Assembly (NCBI GenBank): GCA_001898965.1
Contig: MKVW01000009.1
Location: 331,629 to 395,628 of the forward strand
DNA from: Rhizobiales bacterium 62-17
GTDB lineage: Bacteria > Pseudomonadota > Alphaproteobacteria > Rhizobiales > Beijerinckiaceae
Length of the DNA: 64,000 nucleotides
Direction: 5' to 3'
Made by a program: the position numbers and the translations under genes. This document shows, one piece after another, positions 1 to 8,749 of this stretch (position 1 is its first letter; every line of letters begins with the position of its first letter). The notes under the pieces are model-generated. The model ran no database searches. It saw only the letters and a program-made list of their open reading frames with translations, and was not told the DNA's origin.

Positions 1-2
1 GA

Positions 3-581
3 CCACTGACGAGCATCGTCTTTCTGCCGGCGGTTTTCTTCGTCGAGACGGTCGTGCCGCCGGCACTCCCCATCGCCATGCACGAGACGATCGACATAGC
101 GGCACAGCCATCAACCGTCTGGCAGGCGCTGACCAGCGATGCGCCGATCGCCGCCCCGCCCGGTCTCGTCGCCTATGCCGGCCTCGCCTATCCGATCCGC
201 GGCCGCGTGATCGGCGAAGGCGTCGGCGCCGAACGCATCGGCGAATTCTCGACCGGCCTCGCCTGGGAACAGGTCACCGCGTGGGAGCCGGACCGCAAAC
301 TCGCCTTCACCGTCCTGATCCAGCCGCCGATCATGAAGGAGATCAGCCCCTATCGCCATGTGCACGCGCCGCATGTCTCAGGCTATTTCGAGACGAGCAC
401 CACGAGTTTCGAATTGCAGCCTCTGGCCAATGGCACCACGCGGCTGACGGCGCGCGCCGCGCATATGCTGCGCATGGACCCGGTGTTCTATTGGGAGCCG
501 ATGGCACGATGGGCTATTCACGCCAACGTCACGCGCGTTTTGCAAGACATCAAGCAGAAGGCCGAAACAGCGCCGCACTAA
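3..581 (+). CDS. SRPBCC/polyketide-cyclase-like protein, 5' partial
   Basis: The reading frame is open to the left window edge, so the gene start lies outside. The first visible residues are hydrophobic (LTSIVFLPAVFFVE), probably the end of a membrane segment. After about residue 25 comes an SRPBCC-like ligand-binding fold: HETIDIAAQPSTVWQAL is typical of its first strand and helix, followed by a string of beta-strand sequences and a C-terminal amphipathic helix. An internal GTG at 54 could start a shorter protein of 175 residues, but the preceding open frame argues against it. The ligand is unknown, and membrane anchoring is inferred only from the few residues seen. Confidence 0.6.
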   Translation, partial: PLTSIVFLPAVFFVETVVPPALPIAMHETIDIAAQPSTVWQALTSDAPIAAPPGLVAYAGLAYPIRGRVIGEGVGAERIGEFSTGLAWEQVTAWEPDRKLAFTVLIQPPIMKEISPYRHVHAPHVSGYFETSTTSFELQPLANGTTRLTARAAHMLRMDPVFYWEPMARWAIHANVTRVLQDIKQKAETAPH

Positions 582-743
582 AACCGGGAATTTTTCGCCG
601 AAAAATGCCCTTGCATGGGGTTGTTCCTCAAAATCTCGCACCCCCCTCCCCAAACACGATTCTGGGCGCCAACCGCCACAGTGAAACCGTACTTAAAATA
701 CGAAGGGAGGACGGCGGAATTATGCTCTCGAAACGCGATGATC

Positions 744-1049
744 CTACAGCCCTGAACGGGCCGCCAGCTTGTCGATCTCGCGCGCCAGAGCGATATCGCG
801 CTCCGACAGGCCCTTGGCATCGTGGGTGGTCAGCAGGATCGAAACGCGGTTGTAGACATTCGACCATTCCGGATGGTGATCGGCCTTCTCCGCCAGGAGC
901 GCCACAGCGGACATGAACGAGAACGCCTCGACGAAATTCTCGAACTTGAAATCGCGCGTAATGGCATCGCGTTCGAAATGATAATGCCAGGCGCCTAAGC
1001 CCGCCAAAGCCTTGTCGCGCGCCGCCGCATCGAGCTTCTTGACCATCAT
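744..1049 (-). CDS. phhB: Pterin-4a-carbinolamine dehydratase
   Basis: Dehydrates 4a-hydroxytetrahydrobiopterin so that the cofactor used by phenylalanine hydroxylase can be recycled. The 101-residue length is normal for the family. The hallmark EKADHHPEW segment is present, with the paired active-site histidines at about 58-59. The N-terminus begins with two consecutive Met codons, so the start could be one codon later. The start codon overlaps the end of phhA by four bases (ATGA), which implies translational coupling in a two-gene phhA-phhB operon. Confidence 0.9.
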   Translation of the reverse strand: MMVKKLDAAARDKALAGLGAWHYHFERDAITRDFKFENFVEAFSFMSAVALLAEKADHHPEWSNVYNRVSILLTTHDAKGLSERDIALAREIDKLAARSGL

Positions 1050-1927
1050 CCCGCCTTTGACTGCGTTTGTCCCTTGGCATGCGCATAAGCCTGCGTGCCC
1101 AGATGATAGACGATATCGTCGGGCAGCACCGCATCGGTCGCATAGGGCTCCGAGCCTTCGAGCTCTTCGTAGATCGGCCCGAAATCGGTCTTCTCGGTCT
1201 TTTCGAGCAGATCTTCCAGACTGTCGATGACGAAATAGGTCTGCTGATAATCGTCGATCTTGTAATTGGTGCGCATCAAACGCTTCAGGCCGAAACCCAA
1301 CCGATTGGGTGAGGGATCGTCGAGCGCGAACACCGATTCGCCATAGGACGAGACGATGCCGGCGCCATAGATGCGCAGATGATCGCCGTCACGGATCAGG
1401 CCGAACTCCACCGTGTACCAATAGAGCCGCGCCAGCTTTTCGATGGCACCGCGTCCGGCGGCGCGCAGGCCGCCCCGGCCATAAGCCTGCATGTAATCGG
1501 CGAAGACCGGATGGGCGAGCAGCGGCACGTGGCCGAAGACATCGTGAAACACATCCGGCTCTTCGAGATAATCGATCTGCTGCGGCGTACGAATGAAGCG
1601 TCCGGCGACGAAACGTCGATTGGCGAGATGGTCGAAGAACACTTCGTCGGGCACGAGGCCCGGCACGGCCACCACCTGCCAGCCGGTCGCCTTCATCAGC
1701 CGATCGCTGAGTTCGTTGAAATCGGGAATGCCCGGTTTCGACAGACGCAGAATGTCGAGCCCTTCGAGGAAAGCCGGCGTCACGCGCTGCGGCAGCATGG
1801 CCGACTGTCGCTGAAACAACCGATCCCACATGGCATGCTCGTCCGGCCGATAGCTGGACCAGTCTTGCGGAATGGTCCAGTCCGTGGCCGCACCCGGCGG
1901 CGGGGAAGATGACAAGACCGTCGTCAT
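1046..1927 (-). CDS. phhA: Phenylalanine-4-hydroxylase
   Basis: Converts phenylalanine to tyrosine with tetrahydropterin and O2, and acts as a cytoplasmic monooxygenase. The protein has 293 residues, the size of bacterial single-domain enzymes without the regulatory ACT domain. The non-haem iron triad is visible: His128 and His133 in the [10 protein letters not shown] motif and Glu174 in WYTVEFGLI. The last bases overlap phhB, which recycles the pterin. No phenylalanine-responsive regulator gene (PhhR or Lrp type) is adjacent, so regulation is unknown. Confidence 0.95.
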   Translation of the reverse strand: MTTVLSSSPPPGAATDWTIPQDWSSYRPDEHAMWDRLFQRQSAMLPQRVTPAFLEGLDILRLSKPGIPDFNELSDRLMKATGWQVVAVPGLVPDEVFFDHLANRRFVAGRFIRTPQQIDYLEEPDVFHDVFGHVPLLAHPVFADYMQAYGRGGLRAAGRGAIEKLARLYWYTVEFGLIRDGDHLRIYGAGIVSSYGESVFALDDPSPNRLGFGLKRLMRTNYKIDDYQQTYFVIDSLEDLLEKTEKTDFGPIYEELEGSEPYATDAVLPDDIVYHLGTQAYAHAKGQTQSKAG

Positions 1928-2331
1928 GCGCAGAGCTTAGCAGAAAATGCGGCGCTTTTCCACGCGGTCGATGTCAAAGTGATCCCGCAAATTGACCCTG
2001 GTCCTTATCGCAGCAACGATCGTTTGCAATGTTTGTTCGCGCCGCACCGCACAGTGGCTCGACAAAGCCAAAGAGGCAGGCGAAACTCCGCCGCAGACGA
2101 GCCCTCTGCGGGGTTCGACACTGAACTAATTGATAAGTCCCGTTCCTACGGGTTTTGCTGAAGAGTGGGAGATCACGAAGGCTTTGCGCCAAGGCAAAGT
2201 CCAACCGGGACGAAGGGGCCGGCCCGCCATCATGTCACTGCATCCGTGCCGTCGACAGCCACTTCACCGTCCCAAACAATAACGCGACCAGATCGCCGCC
2301 TTAAAGCGCGGCGGGGCAGGAGGGATCATTC
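1928..2331. other. Intergenic gap between phhA and ABC binding-protein gene
   Basis: About 400 bases separating divergent genes. It should hold promoters for phhA and for the ABC operon, but no convincing -35/-10 pair stands out. A short hairpin (CCCGT 2139-2143 with ACGGG 2148-2152) followed by TTTT is present but too small to call. Short open frames on both strands here have no recognisable product. Confidence 0.4.
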
Positions 2332-3570
2332 ATGTTGATTGACCGTTCGAAGTTCAGCCGGCGCACCGTTCTTGCCGGTACCGCCGCCGGCACGGCCGTG
2401 CTGGCCACCCCATCCATTCTGCGCGCTCAGGCGCAGACCCTGAAAATCGCGGTTCTCCTGCCACGCTCCGGCTATCTCGCCCAGGCCGGCCAGAGCTGCC
2501 ATCGCGGCGCCTTGGTCTCGGCGCCCGTGTTGGCCGATCTCGGTTACAAGGTCGAAATGGTGCATATCGACATCGAGTCCAATCCCGATGTCGCACGCAC
2601 GCAGGCCGAGCGCGCCATCAACGAAGGCGCCCATTGCATCGTCGGTGCTTTTGACTCGGCGGGAACGCTCGCCATCGCGCAGGTGTGCGAACAGCGGCAG
2701 GTGCCGCTCATCGTCAACATCGCCGCCGCGCCGCAGTTGACCGAACAGGGCTATAAATTCCTCGTGCGCAATTTCCCCACGGGGCAAATGCTGGTGAGCG
2801 GCGGCCTGCAACAGCTCAAGACGCTGATCTCCGCCACCAAGGTTGAGCCGAAGACGGCGGTCTTCCTGCATGCCAACGACACGTTCGGCATGGCGCAACG
2901 GCAAGGCATGGACAAACTGTTCCCCGCGGCCAACATGCCGTTCAAACTGGTCGAATCGATCGCCTACGATCCCAAGGCACAGGATCTGTCGGTCGAAGTC
3001 ACCAAGATGCGCAGCCTCAACCCGGACGTTCTGCTGGTCGTGACCCGCGCCGCCGACGCGATCAAGCTGATCCGCGACGTTGTAAGGCAGAAGTTCCAGC
3101 CGATGGCCATCCTCTCGCCCGGTTCGCCCGGCCTCTATGACGAGGAATTCTTCAAGGCCCTCGGACCGCTCGCCGATTTCTGCGCCTATGCTTTGCCCTG
3201 GGCCAATCCCAAGTCGAAATCGTCCCAGGCGCTGGAAGCCGCCTTCAAGAAGATGCAACCGGACTTCCGCTTCCCGATTGAATGTTTCAACGTCGGCTTC
3301 ACCTTCGACGCCTTGCTCACCGCCGCCGATGCTTTCAAGCGGGCCGGCTCGACCAATGGCGTCGAACTGATGAAGGCGCTGAAGAGCACCAATCTCGTCG
3401 ATCATGCCATGATCGGCCCGCCGATCACCTTCGACGAGAAGGGACAGAACAACAATATCCCGGCCGCCGTCGTGCAAAACCGTGGCCGCGTGCCGACCGT
3501 CGTTCTGCCCGCCGATGTCGCCACCATGACGCCGGTTCTTCCCGCGCCGCCGTGGCAGGGTCGCACCTGA
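2332..3570 (+). CDS. ABC transporter substrate-binding protein, branched-chain amino acid type
   Basis: Periplasmic receptor of the downstream ABC importer (LivJ/LivK class, Peripla_BP_6 fold), 412 residues. The N-terminus carries a twin-arginine signal (FSRRTVLAGTAAG, residues 8-20) ending near RAQAQ, so export is probably by Tat. The mature start LKIAVLLPRSGYLAQAGQ and the DPKAQDLSVEVTKM and LVVTRAADAIKLI segments are family-like. The true ligand is unknown: this family also binds aromatic acids, amides and other small acids. It leads the operon but is separated from the permease gene by 256 bases holding a large inverted repeat. That arrangement may let the receptor be made in excess of the membrane components. 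Confidence 0.88.
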   Translation: MLIDRSKFSRRTVLAGTAAGTAVLATPSILRAQAQTLKIAVLLPRSGYLAQAGQSCHRGALVSAPVLADLGYKVEMVHIDIESNPDVARTQAERAINEGAHCIVGAFDSAGTLAIAQVCEQRQVPLIVNIAAAPQLTEQGYKFLVRNFPTGQMLVSGGLQQLKTLISATKVEPKTAVFLHANDTFGMAQRQGMDKLFPAANMPFKLVESIAYDPKAQDLSVEVTKMRSLNPDVLLVVTRAADAIKLIRDVVRQKFQPMAILSPGSPGLYDEEFFKALGPLADFCAYALPWANPKSKSSQALEAAFKKMQPDFRFPIECFNVGFTFDALLTAADAFKRAGSTNGVELMKALKSTNLVDHAMIGPPITFDEKGQNNNIPAAVVQNRGRVPTVVLPADVATMTPVLPAPPWQGRT

Positions 3571-3589
3571 GCCACGGCGCCCAGCCTCA

Positions 3590-3763
3590 GTGTCATCCCG
3601 GACACGCCGAAGCCTTCGTGTCATCCCGGGCGCCGGAGGCGACCCGGGAACCAGGGGCCAAAGGTGCAAAAGCCGATCGTCGACGGCTATGATGGAACTG
3701 ACGTAGCATTCGCCTTTGACTCCTGGCTCCCGGATCGCGCCGATGGCGCGTCCGGGATGACAC
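3590..3763. repeat. Intergenic inverted-repeat element, copy 1
   Basis: Imperfect palindrome with TGTCATCCCGG at the left end and CCGGGATGACAC at the right end. This copy has two left arms (starting at 3590 and 3618) and one right arm (ending at 3763). The inner arms (GGGAACCAGGGG against the complementary CTCCTGGCTCCC) also pair. The same element occurs at 7938-8050 and 55085-55244. It lies between the binding-protein and permease genes, where a stable RNA fold could protect or terminate part of the transcript, as REP elements do in other operons. Confidence 0.8.
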
Positions 3764-3826
3764 CGAGACTTCGGCCACCGCCATAAGCCCACCGGCGAGG
3801 ACAAAGAATTTGAGGATCAGCACATC

Positions 3827-4693
3827 ATGACGGCCATCACCTTGAATATCATCGTTCAAGGTCTGCTGACCGGTCTCGTCTATGGTTTGATGGCGCTCGG
3901 CCTGTCGGTCATCTTCGGCGTCATGCGCGTCGTCAATTTCGCCCACGGCGAATTTGCTGTGGTGGCGATGTATGCGGCCTTCATCCTGTTCGAGCGGCTC
4001 CACCTCGATCCCTTGATCTCGCTGCTGCCGATCGCCGTGGCCTTTTTCATTCTCGGCTATGGATTGCAGCGCACTTTGATCAATCCGTTCATCGGCCGCG
4101 CCGAACACGAACAATTCATTCTCCTCGTCGGCCTGGCGACGGTCGTCATCAACGTGCTGCTGATCGCCTTTGGCCCGGACGCGCGGCCGGTCAACCTGTC
4201 CTATAGCTTCGACAGCTATGACGTCGGCCCACTGATCATCGACAAGGTGCGGGTGTTCGCCGCGCTCGCGGCCCTCGCCGTCTCGGCGGCGCTGTTTCTG
4301 TTCTTTCGCTATACGCGCACCGGCACGGCGATCCGCGCCTGCGCCGACAATCTGACGGGTGCGGCCGTCGTCGGCCTCAACGTCAAACAGCTTTATGCGG
4401 TCACCTTTGGCATCGGCTTCGTCTGTATCGGCGCGGCCGGCGCCCTGATGGAGACCATCGCCGACGCCTCGCCCAGCCTCGGCCCGTCTTACACCCTGAT
4501 GGCCTTCGTCATCGTCATCATCGGCGGCCTGGGCTCGATGGCGGGCGCCCTCGTCGGCGGCGTCCTCATCGGCGTCTCGGAAGCCTTGGCGGGCTTCTTC
4601 ATTCAGCCCTCGATGAAAAGCATGTTCTCCTTCGCCCTGTTGATCCTGGTGCTGATCCTGCGGCCGCAAGGCCTGATGGGGCGCCGCCTATGA
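3827..4693 (+). CDS. livH: ABC transporter permease, LivH family
   Basis: First inner-membrane channel subunit of a branched-chain-amino-acid-type importer, 288 residues, with about eight hydrophobic segments. Family signatures include GLVYGLMALGLSVIFGVMRVVNFAHGE near the N-terminus (residues 15-41) and the cytoplasmic loop TGTAIRACADNLTGAAVVGLN, which contacts the ATPase. The stop overlaps the next permease start by four bases, so the two subunits are translationally coupled. The liv symbol gives family membership only; the substrate may not be leucine, isoleucine or valine. Confidence 0.9.
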   Translation: MTAITLNIIVQGLLTGLVYGLMALGLSVIFGVMRVVNFAHGEFAVVAMYAAFILFERLHLDPLISLLPIAVAFFILGYGLQRTLINPFIGRAEHEQFILLVGLATVVINVLLIAFGPDARPVNLSYSFDSYDVGPLIIDKVRVFAALAALAVSAALFLFFRYTRTGTAIRACADNLTGAAVVGLNVKQLYAVTFGIGFVCIGAAGALMETIADASPSLGPSYTLMAFVIVIIGGLGSMAGALVGGVLIGVSEALAGFFIQPSMKSMFSFALLILVLILRPQGLMGRRL

Positions 4694-5688
4694 CCGCGCT
4701 CTGGAATGAAATCCCCCGGCATGGCAAGTGGCTCACCGCCTTGCTGCTGCTCGTCTTCATCGCCGCGCCGCTGGTGGTCGACCGCTATCTGCTGTCGGTC
4801 CTCGTTTTGGTGCTCTATTTCGCCTATCTCGGCCAGGCCTGGAATCTGCTGATGGGCTTCGCCGGCCAATTGTCGCTCGGCCATGCCCTCTATCTCGGCC
4901 TCGGCGCTTATACGGCGACGACGCTCTGGCTGTTGTTTGGCATCGGCCCATGGATCGGCGTCTTCGTCGCCATTGCGGTTGCGGCGGCCGCCGGCCTGAT
5001 CGTCGGCTGGCTCGGCTGGCGCTTTGGCGTCGAGGGCGTCTATTTCGCTTTGCTCACCATTGCCTTCGCCGAATTCACCCGCATCGGCTTCGATCATCTG
5101 GGCCTCACCGGCGCGTCGGGCGGCCTGTTCCTGCCCGTCAGCCCGACGGCGCATGACTGGTGGAATCTGAACGGCGGCGTGCATCTGTTCTACTACGTGG
5201 CCTTGATCCTCGCGATCGCCGCCACCCTGCTCGCCGCCTGGCTGCGGCAATCGCCGCTCGGCTATCGTTGGCTCGCCGTGCGCGAGGATCCGGAGGCGGC
5301 GCAAGCGGTCGGCATCAATGTCTTTCGCGTGCGCATGATCGCCATGCTGATCTCCGCCGGCATGACCGCTGTCGGCGGCGTCTTCTACGGCTTCTATTAT
5401 CGCAACCTGTTTCCCTCGCAGATTTTCGACATCAGCCGCTCCATCGAATTGATTCTCGGCCCCATCATCGGCGGTCTCGGCACGATCTTCGGCCCGATCG
5501 TCGGCGCCATCATCCTGACACCGGTGGGCGAAAGTCTCACCACCTTCATGCAGAGTTCCGGCCTCAACGTGCCCGGCGCCAAATCGATCTTCTACGGCAT
5601 CATCCTGATGATCATCATTTCGTTGCGGCCATCGGGCGTCTGGCCCTGGCTCGCCAAACATCTGCGTCTCGACAGGCCGAAGTCATGA
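4690..5688 (+). CDS. livM: ABC transporter permease, LivM family
   Basis: Second channel subunit, 332 residues, many hydrophobic helices. Recognisable family stretches are YLGQAWNLLMGFAGQLSLGHA (residues 43-63) and the coupling loop SPLGYRWLAVREDPEAAQAVGIN (about 197-219). It overlaps livH upstream and the ATPase gene downstream by four bases each, forming a tightly packed H-M-G-F unit. No defect is visible. Confidence 0.9.
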   Translation: MTALWNEIPRHGKWLTALLLLVFIAAPLVVDRYLLSVLVLVLYFAYLGQAWNLLMGFAGQLSLGHALYLGLGAYTATTLWLLFGIGPWIGVFVAIAVAAAAGLIVGWLGWRFGVEGVYFALLTIAFAEFTRIGFDHLGLTGASGGLFLPVSPTAHDWWNLNGGVHLFYYVALILAIAATLLAAWLRQSPLGYRWLAVREDPEAAQAVGINVFRVRMIAMLISAGMTAVGGVFYGFYYRNLFPSQIFDISRSIELILGPIIGGLGTIFGPIVGAIILTPVGESLTTFMQSSGLNVPGAKSIFYGIILMIIISLRPSGVWPWLAKHLRLDRPKS

Positions 5689-6407
5689 GCGGCCTGCTTT
5701 CCGTCAACGGCGTCAACAAGCGCTTCCGCGGCCTCGCCGCGGTGAGCGATGTCAGTTTCGAGGTGCAACCGGGCGAAATCTTCGCGGTGATCGGGCCCAA
5801 TGGCGCCGGCAAGACGACGCTGTTCAACATGATCGCCGGCGCCATGGTCGCCGACAGCGGCACGATCCATTTCGACGGCCGGCCGATCGACGGACTGCGC
5901 GCCGACGAAATCGCCCAGCGCGGCATCGGCCGCACCTTTCAGATCGTCAAACCCTTTCCAGCGCTCTCCGTCGAAGAGAATGTCGTCATCGGCGCCCTGC
6001 TGCACACCGCGACGATCGACGAGGCGCGCATGGTGGCGCGCGACATTCTGCAACAGCTTGATCTGAGCGCCAAACGCAACCAGATCGCCGCCAGCCTCAC
6101 CTTGCCTGACCGCAAGCGCCTGGAAGTCGCCCGCGCCTTGGCGACCAAACCGAAACTGCTGCTGCTCGATGAAGTGATGGCCGGTTTGCGGCCAACGGAA
6201 ACCGATCGCATCGTCGCCATCCTCAAGGATCTCAACCGCACCGGCCTCACCATTCTGCTGATCGAACATGTCATGCGCGCCGTCACCGCGCTCGCCTCGC
6301 GCATCCTGGTGTTGCAGCACGGCGCAGTGATCGCCGAGGGCACGCCCGAGACGGTGCTGCGCGAACGCGCGGTGATCGAATCCTATCTCGGCGTGGAGGA
6401 ACTGTGA
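5685..6407 (+). CDS. livG: ABC transporter ATP-binding protein, LivG family
   Basis: Cytoplasmic ATPase of the importer, 240 residues. The start at 5685 (ATG overlapping the livM stop) was chosen because the domain begins directly there; the frame is open further upstream but only as a shadow of livM. Walker A is GPNGAGKT (37-44) and Walker B LLLLDE (158-163), with the catalytic Glu163. The ABC signature is degenerate: SLTLPDRKRLEVARAL replaces the canonical LSGGQ, as is common in the LivG branch. The C-terminal LivG-type tail (GTPETVLRERAVIESYLG) is intact. Confidence 0.9.
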   Translation: MSGLLSVNGVNKRFRGLAAVSDVSFEVQPGEIFAVIGPNGAGKTTLFNMIAGAMVADSGTIHFDGRPIDGLRADEIAQRGIGRTFQIVKPFPALSVEENVVIGALLHTATIDEARMVARDILQQLDLSAKRNQIAASLTLPDRKRLEVARALATKPKLLLLDEVMAGLRPTETDRIVAILKDLNRTGLTILLIEHVMRAVTALASRILVLQHGAVIAEGTPETVLRERAVIESYLGVEEL

Positions 6408-7111
6408 TGCTCACAGTCGACAACCTCAGCGTCTTCTATGGCGATGCCCAGGCCCTCGATGACGTGAGCCTTGCCGTCGAGGCCGGCACGATCGTCGCCA
6501 TCGTCGGCGCCAACGGCGCGGGCAAGACATCGTTGATTCGCACCATCGGCGGCATGATCAAGCCGGCAACGGGCCGTATCCGCTTTCGCGATCAGGAGAT
6601 CGCCGGCTGGCCCAGCCATCTCGTCTGCAATCTCGGCATCGGCCAGGTGGCGGAAGGCCGCCAGGTTTTCCCCTCCCTCACTGTCGCGGAAAATCTCGAC
6701 ATGGGCGCCATGCTGCCGCGCGCCCGGGCCAATCGGGCGCGCAACCGCCAGCGCGTCGAAGCCATGTTCCCCAAACTGTCGGAGAGACTTGGTCAGGCGG
6801 CGGGCACTTTGTCGGGCGGCGAACAGCAGATGCTGGCCATCGGCCGCTGCCTGATGGGCGAGCCGGAGCTGATCATGTTCGATGAGCCCTCCCTTGGCCT
6901 CGCCCCCTCCATCGTCCATGACGTGCTGAAGGCCATTCGCGATCTCAATGCGTCGGGCATGACCTGCGTCCTGGTCGAGCAGAATGTCGCCGTGTCGCTG
7001 AAAATCGCCAATCGCGCCTATGTGCTCGAAAACGGCCGCGTCACCCTGTCGGGCACCGGGGCGGAATTGCTCGCCGACGAGCGCGTGCGCCAAGCCTATC
7101 TCGGACTTTAA
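6404..7111 (+). CDS. livF: ABC transporter ATP-binding protein, LivF family
   Basis: Second ATPase of the importer, 235 residues, forming a heterodimer with the preceding protein. Walker A is GANGAGKT (35-42), the signature is a full LSGGE (136-140) and Walker B is IMFDEPSLGLAP. Translation starts at GTG 6404 (overlapping the livG stop) or at the adjacent ATG 6407. As the last gene of the transporter run it is followed by a separately promoted regulator gene. Confidence 0.9.
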   Translation: MMLTVDNLSVFYGDAQALDDVSLAVEAGTIVAIVGANGAGKTSLIRTIGGMIKPATGRIRFRDQEIAGWPSHLVCNLGIGQVAEGRQVFPSLTVAENLDMGAMLPRARANRARNRQRVEAMFPKLSERLGQAAGTLSGGEQQMLAIGRCLMGEPELIMFDEPSLGLAPSIVHDVLKAIRDLNASGMTCVLVEQNVAVSLKIANRAYVLENGRVTLSGTGAELLADERVRQAYLGL

Positions 7112-7132
7112 CAAGCCCCGGCAAGCACTGGC

Positions 7133-7162
7133 TTGTCAGCATCTTGGCGTATCTCGTATTAT
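7133..7162 (+). promoter_or_regulatory. Sigma-70-like promoter for the GntR gene
   Basis: TTGTCA at 7133-7138, an 18-base spacer and TATTAT at 7157-7162. The likely transcription start near 7169 lies downstream of an in-frame ATG at 7161, which is why the regulator start is placed at ATG 7200. The -10 box overlaps the ATTATGGCAT element. Confidence 0.55.
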
Positions 7163-7167
7163 GGCAT
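7158..7167 (+). promoter_or_regulatory. Putative operator of the FCD/GntR regulator, copy 1
   Basis: ATTATGGCAT overlapping the -10 box of the regulator gene. The same ten bases occur on the opposite strand at 8105-8114, again across a -10 box, within the partial palindrome TGGTATGCCA. This kind of site suits FCD-type GntR proteins; its role here is inference. Confidence 0.45.
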
Positions 7168-7199
7168 TCGAAAAACCATCGCGAGACGCAAAGGCCGAC

Positions 7200-7904
7200 A
7201 TGCCTCCCCCGAAGAAAGCCGCCGTCGAACCCTTGTCGCTGAATGTCGGCGGGCTCTCGCGCAGCTTGCGCGAGCTGGCGCTGGAAAAGATGCGCGACGC
7301 GATCATCGAATCGCATTTCAAACCGGGCGCGCGCCTGGTCGAACGCGATCTGTGCACGCAGCTCGGCGTCAGCCGCACCATCGTGCGCGAAGTGTTGCGC
7401 CATCTCGAATCCGAGGGGCTTGTTTCAACGACAGGCACGCGCGGTCCCATCGTCGCGCTGACGACGCCCGAGCAGGCGATGCAGATCTATGAAATCCGCG
7501 GCGCCCTCGAAGGCATGGCCGCCAAGGCCTGCGCGCAAGGCAACAAGGCTGAAATCGCCGATGCGCTCGACGCGGCATTGGAACGGATCAGAAGCGCCTA
7601 TCGCAAGCGCGACATGAACCGCGTGCTGAGCGAGACATCGGAATTCTACCGCACCTTGTTCGAAAGCGCCGGGCGCGATGTCGCCTGGGGCGTGGTGAGC
7701 GCACTCACCGCCCGCATCAATCGCCTGCGCTCGATGACGATCCGCACGCCGGGACGCGACGCCAACGGACCCGCCCAAATGCAGCGCATCGTCGATGCCA
7801 TCCGCAAGGGCAATGGCGACGCCGCCGCCCGCGCCGCCCAGGAGCATGTCGCCCAGGCCTCGGCCATCGCCCGCGACGTGCTGGCGGACAGCGCGACGGC
7901 TTAA
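7200..7904 (+). CDS. FCD-domain GntR-family transcriptional regulator
   Basis: Probable local repressor, 234 residues. The N-terminal winged helix contains RDAIIESHFKPGARLVERDL and the recognition region LGVSRTIVREVLRHLESEGLV. The C-terminal all-helical FCD effector domain starts around YEIRGALEGMAAKA. The start at ATG 7200 is preferred: AAGG sits five bases upstream, whereas ATG 7161 (13 codons longer) has no ribosome-binding site and lies within the apparent -10 box. It sits between the ABC importer and the amino-acid-synthesis/hydrolase genes, so an effector related to the imported compound is likely. It probably controls itself and the gene at 8147 through the shared element. Confidence 0.85.
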   Translation: MPPPKKAAVEPLSLNVGGLSRSLRELALEKMRDAIIESHFKPGARLVERDLCTQLGVSRTIVREVLRHLESEGLVSTTGTRGPIVALTTPEQAMQIYEIRGALEGMAAKACAQGNKAEIADALDAALERIRSAYRKRDMNRVLSETSEFYRTLFESAGRDVAWGVVSALTARINRLRSMTIRTPGRDANGPAQMQRIVDAIRKGNGDAAARAAQEHVAQASAIARDVLADSATA

Positions 7905-7937
7905 ACTTCTTAACTATCTGATTTATCTAAAATCTGA

Positions 7938-8050
7938 GTGTCATCCCGGACACCTGCGCAGCAGGTGATCCGGGACCCAGGGGCGTCCGGCTGAAGGCCC
8001 TACCACGCGCCCCTGGCTCCCGGGTCGCCTGTCGGCGCCCGGGATGACAC
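7938..8050. repeat. Intergenic inverted-repeat element, copy 2
   Basis: GTGTCATCCCGG at the left end and CCCGGGATGACAC at the right, with paired inner arms (ACCCAGGGGCG against CGCCCCTGGCTC). Same family as 3590-3763 and 55085-55244. It lies between the GntR gene and the promoter of the next gene. Confidence 0.8.
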
Positions 8051-8084
8051 CGGGGTTTAAGCAAGCCTCCCCCAATTCGGCCGA

Positions 8085-8114
8085 TTGACGCCTGCCATTT
8101 TGGTATGCCATAAT
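8085..8114 (+). promoter_or_regulatory. Promoter with overlapping putative GntR operator, copy 2
   Basis: TTGACG at 8085-8090, 18-base spacer, CATAAT at 8109-8114. The partial palindrome TGGTATGCCA (8101-8110) runs into the -10 box, and its complement contains the ATTATGGCAT seen at 7158-7167. A repressor bound here would block polymerase. Confidence 0.5.
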
Positions 8115-8146
8115 ATAATAGTATTGAATGGCACAGGAAGAAGCCC

Positions 8147-8749
8147 GTGGCTTTAGCGCTCCGTAAAACACTGCTGCAGGTCGAGACGACCTTCATCGAA
8201 GGCCAGAAGGCCGCCGCGCAACCGCTGAAACTGTTCGCGGCCATGGCGGTGCTCACCAATCCTTGGGCCGGCCGCGGCTTCGTTGAAAATCTCAAACCCG
8301 AAATCCACGAGATCGCGCCGGTGCTCGGCCAGCTCCTCACCGGCATGATCCTCGAGGCCGTGGGTTCCGGCGAAGCGGTCGAGGGCTATGGCAAGGCGGC
8401 GGTCGTCGGCCTCGATGGTGAGGTCGAACACGGTTCCGCGCTCATCCACACGCTGCGTTTCGGCAATCACTATCGCCAGGCCGTCGGCGCCAAATCCTAT
8501 CTCGCCTTCACCAACACGCGCGGCCCCGCCAACGCGCCGCTCATGATCCCGCTGATGGACAAGAATGACGAAGGCCGTCGCTCGCATTATCTGACGATCC
8601 AGACCGCCATTCCCGATGCGCCGGCGGCCAACGAAATCGTCATCGCGCTCGGCGCTTCCGTCGGTGGCCGGCCGCATCACCGCATCGGCAACCGCTACGA
8701 AGACCTCAAAGACCTCGGTCATGACCTTTCCAATCCCGCCGCGGTCTAA
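8147..8749 (+). CDS. Amino acid synthesis family protein (DUF1185/AA_synth)
   Basis: A 200-residue protein matching the AA_synth family, cytoplasmic, biochemical role not established. Typical segments are GYGKAAVVGLDGEVEHGSALIH (about 83-104), HTLRFGNHYRQAVGAKSY and the C-terminal VIALGASVGGRPHHRIGNRYED. Translation starts at GTG 8147 behind an AGGAAG sequence. Members are often found beside transporter and hydrolase genes, as here. The following hydrolase gene overlaps its last 29 bases, so the two are co-transcribed. Confidence 0.8.
   Translation: MALALRKTLLQVETTFIEGQKAAAQPLKLFAAMAVLTNPWAGRGFVENLKPEIHEIAPVLGQLLTGMILEAVGSGEAVEGYGKAAVVGLDGEVEHGSALIHTLRFGNHYRQAVGAKSYLAFTNTRGPANAPLMIPLMDKNDEGRRSHYLTIQTAIPDAPAANEIVIALGASVGGRPHHRIGNRYEDLKDLGHDLSNPAAV

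Noticed and set aside
586..610. Hairpin GGGAATTTTT / AAAAATGCCC after the first gene
   Set aside because: One mismatch and no T-run on either strand, so not called as a terminator.
722..916. Open frame from ATG 722 with GGGAGGA upstream and an A/T-rich stretch resembling a promoter
   Set aside because: It runs antisense to phhB, and its Arg/Pro-rich composition is typical of a non-coding frame. No family resemblance.
2326..3804. Long minus-strand open frame opposite the ABC binding-protein gene
   Set aside because: Shadow of a well-supported gene in high-GC DNA; Arg/Gly/His-rich sequence without a family.
7020..7199. Longer N-terminus for the GntR regulator (starts at 7020 or 7161)
   Set aside because: 7020 lies inside livF, and 7161 falls in the apparent -10 box without a ribosome-binding site.
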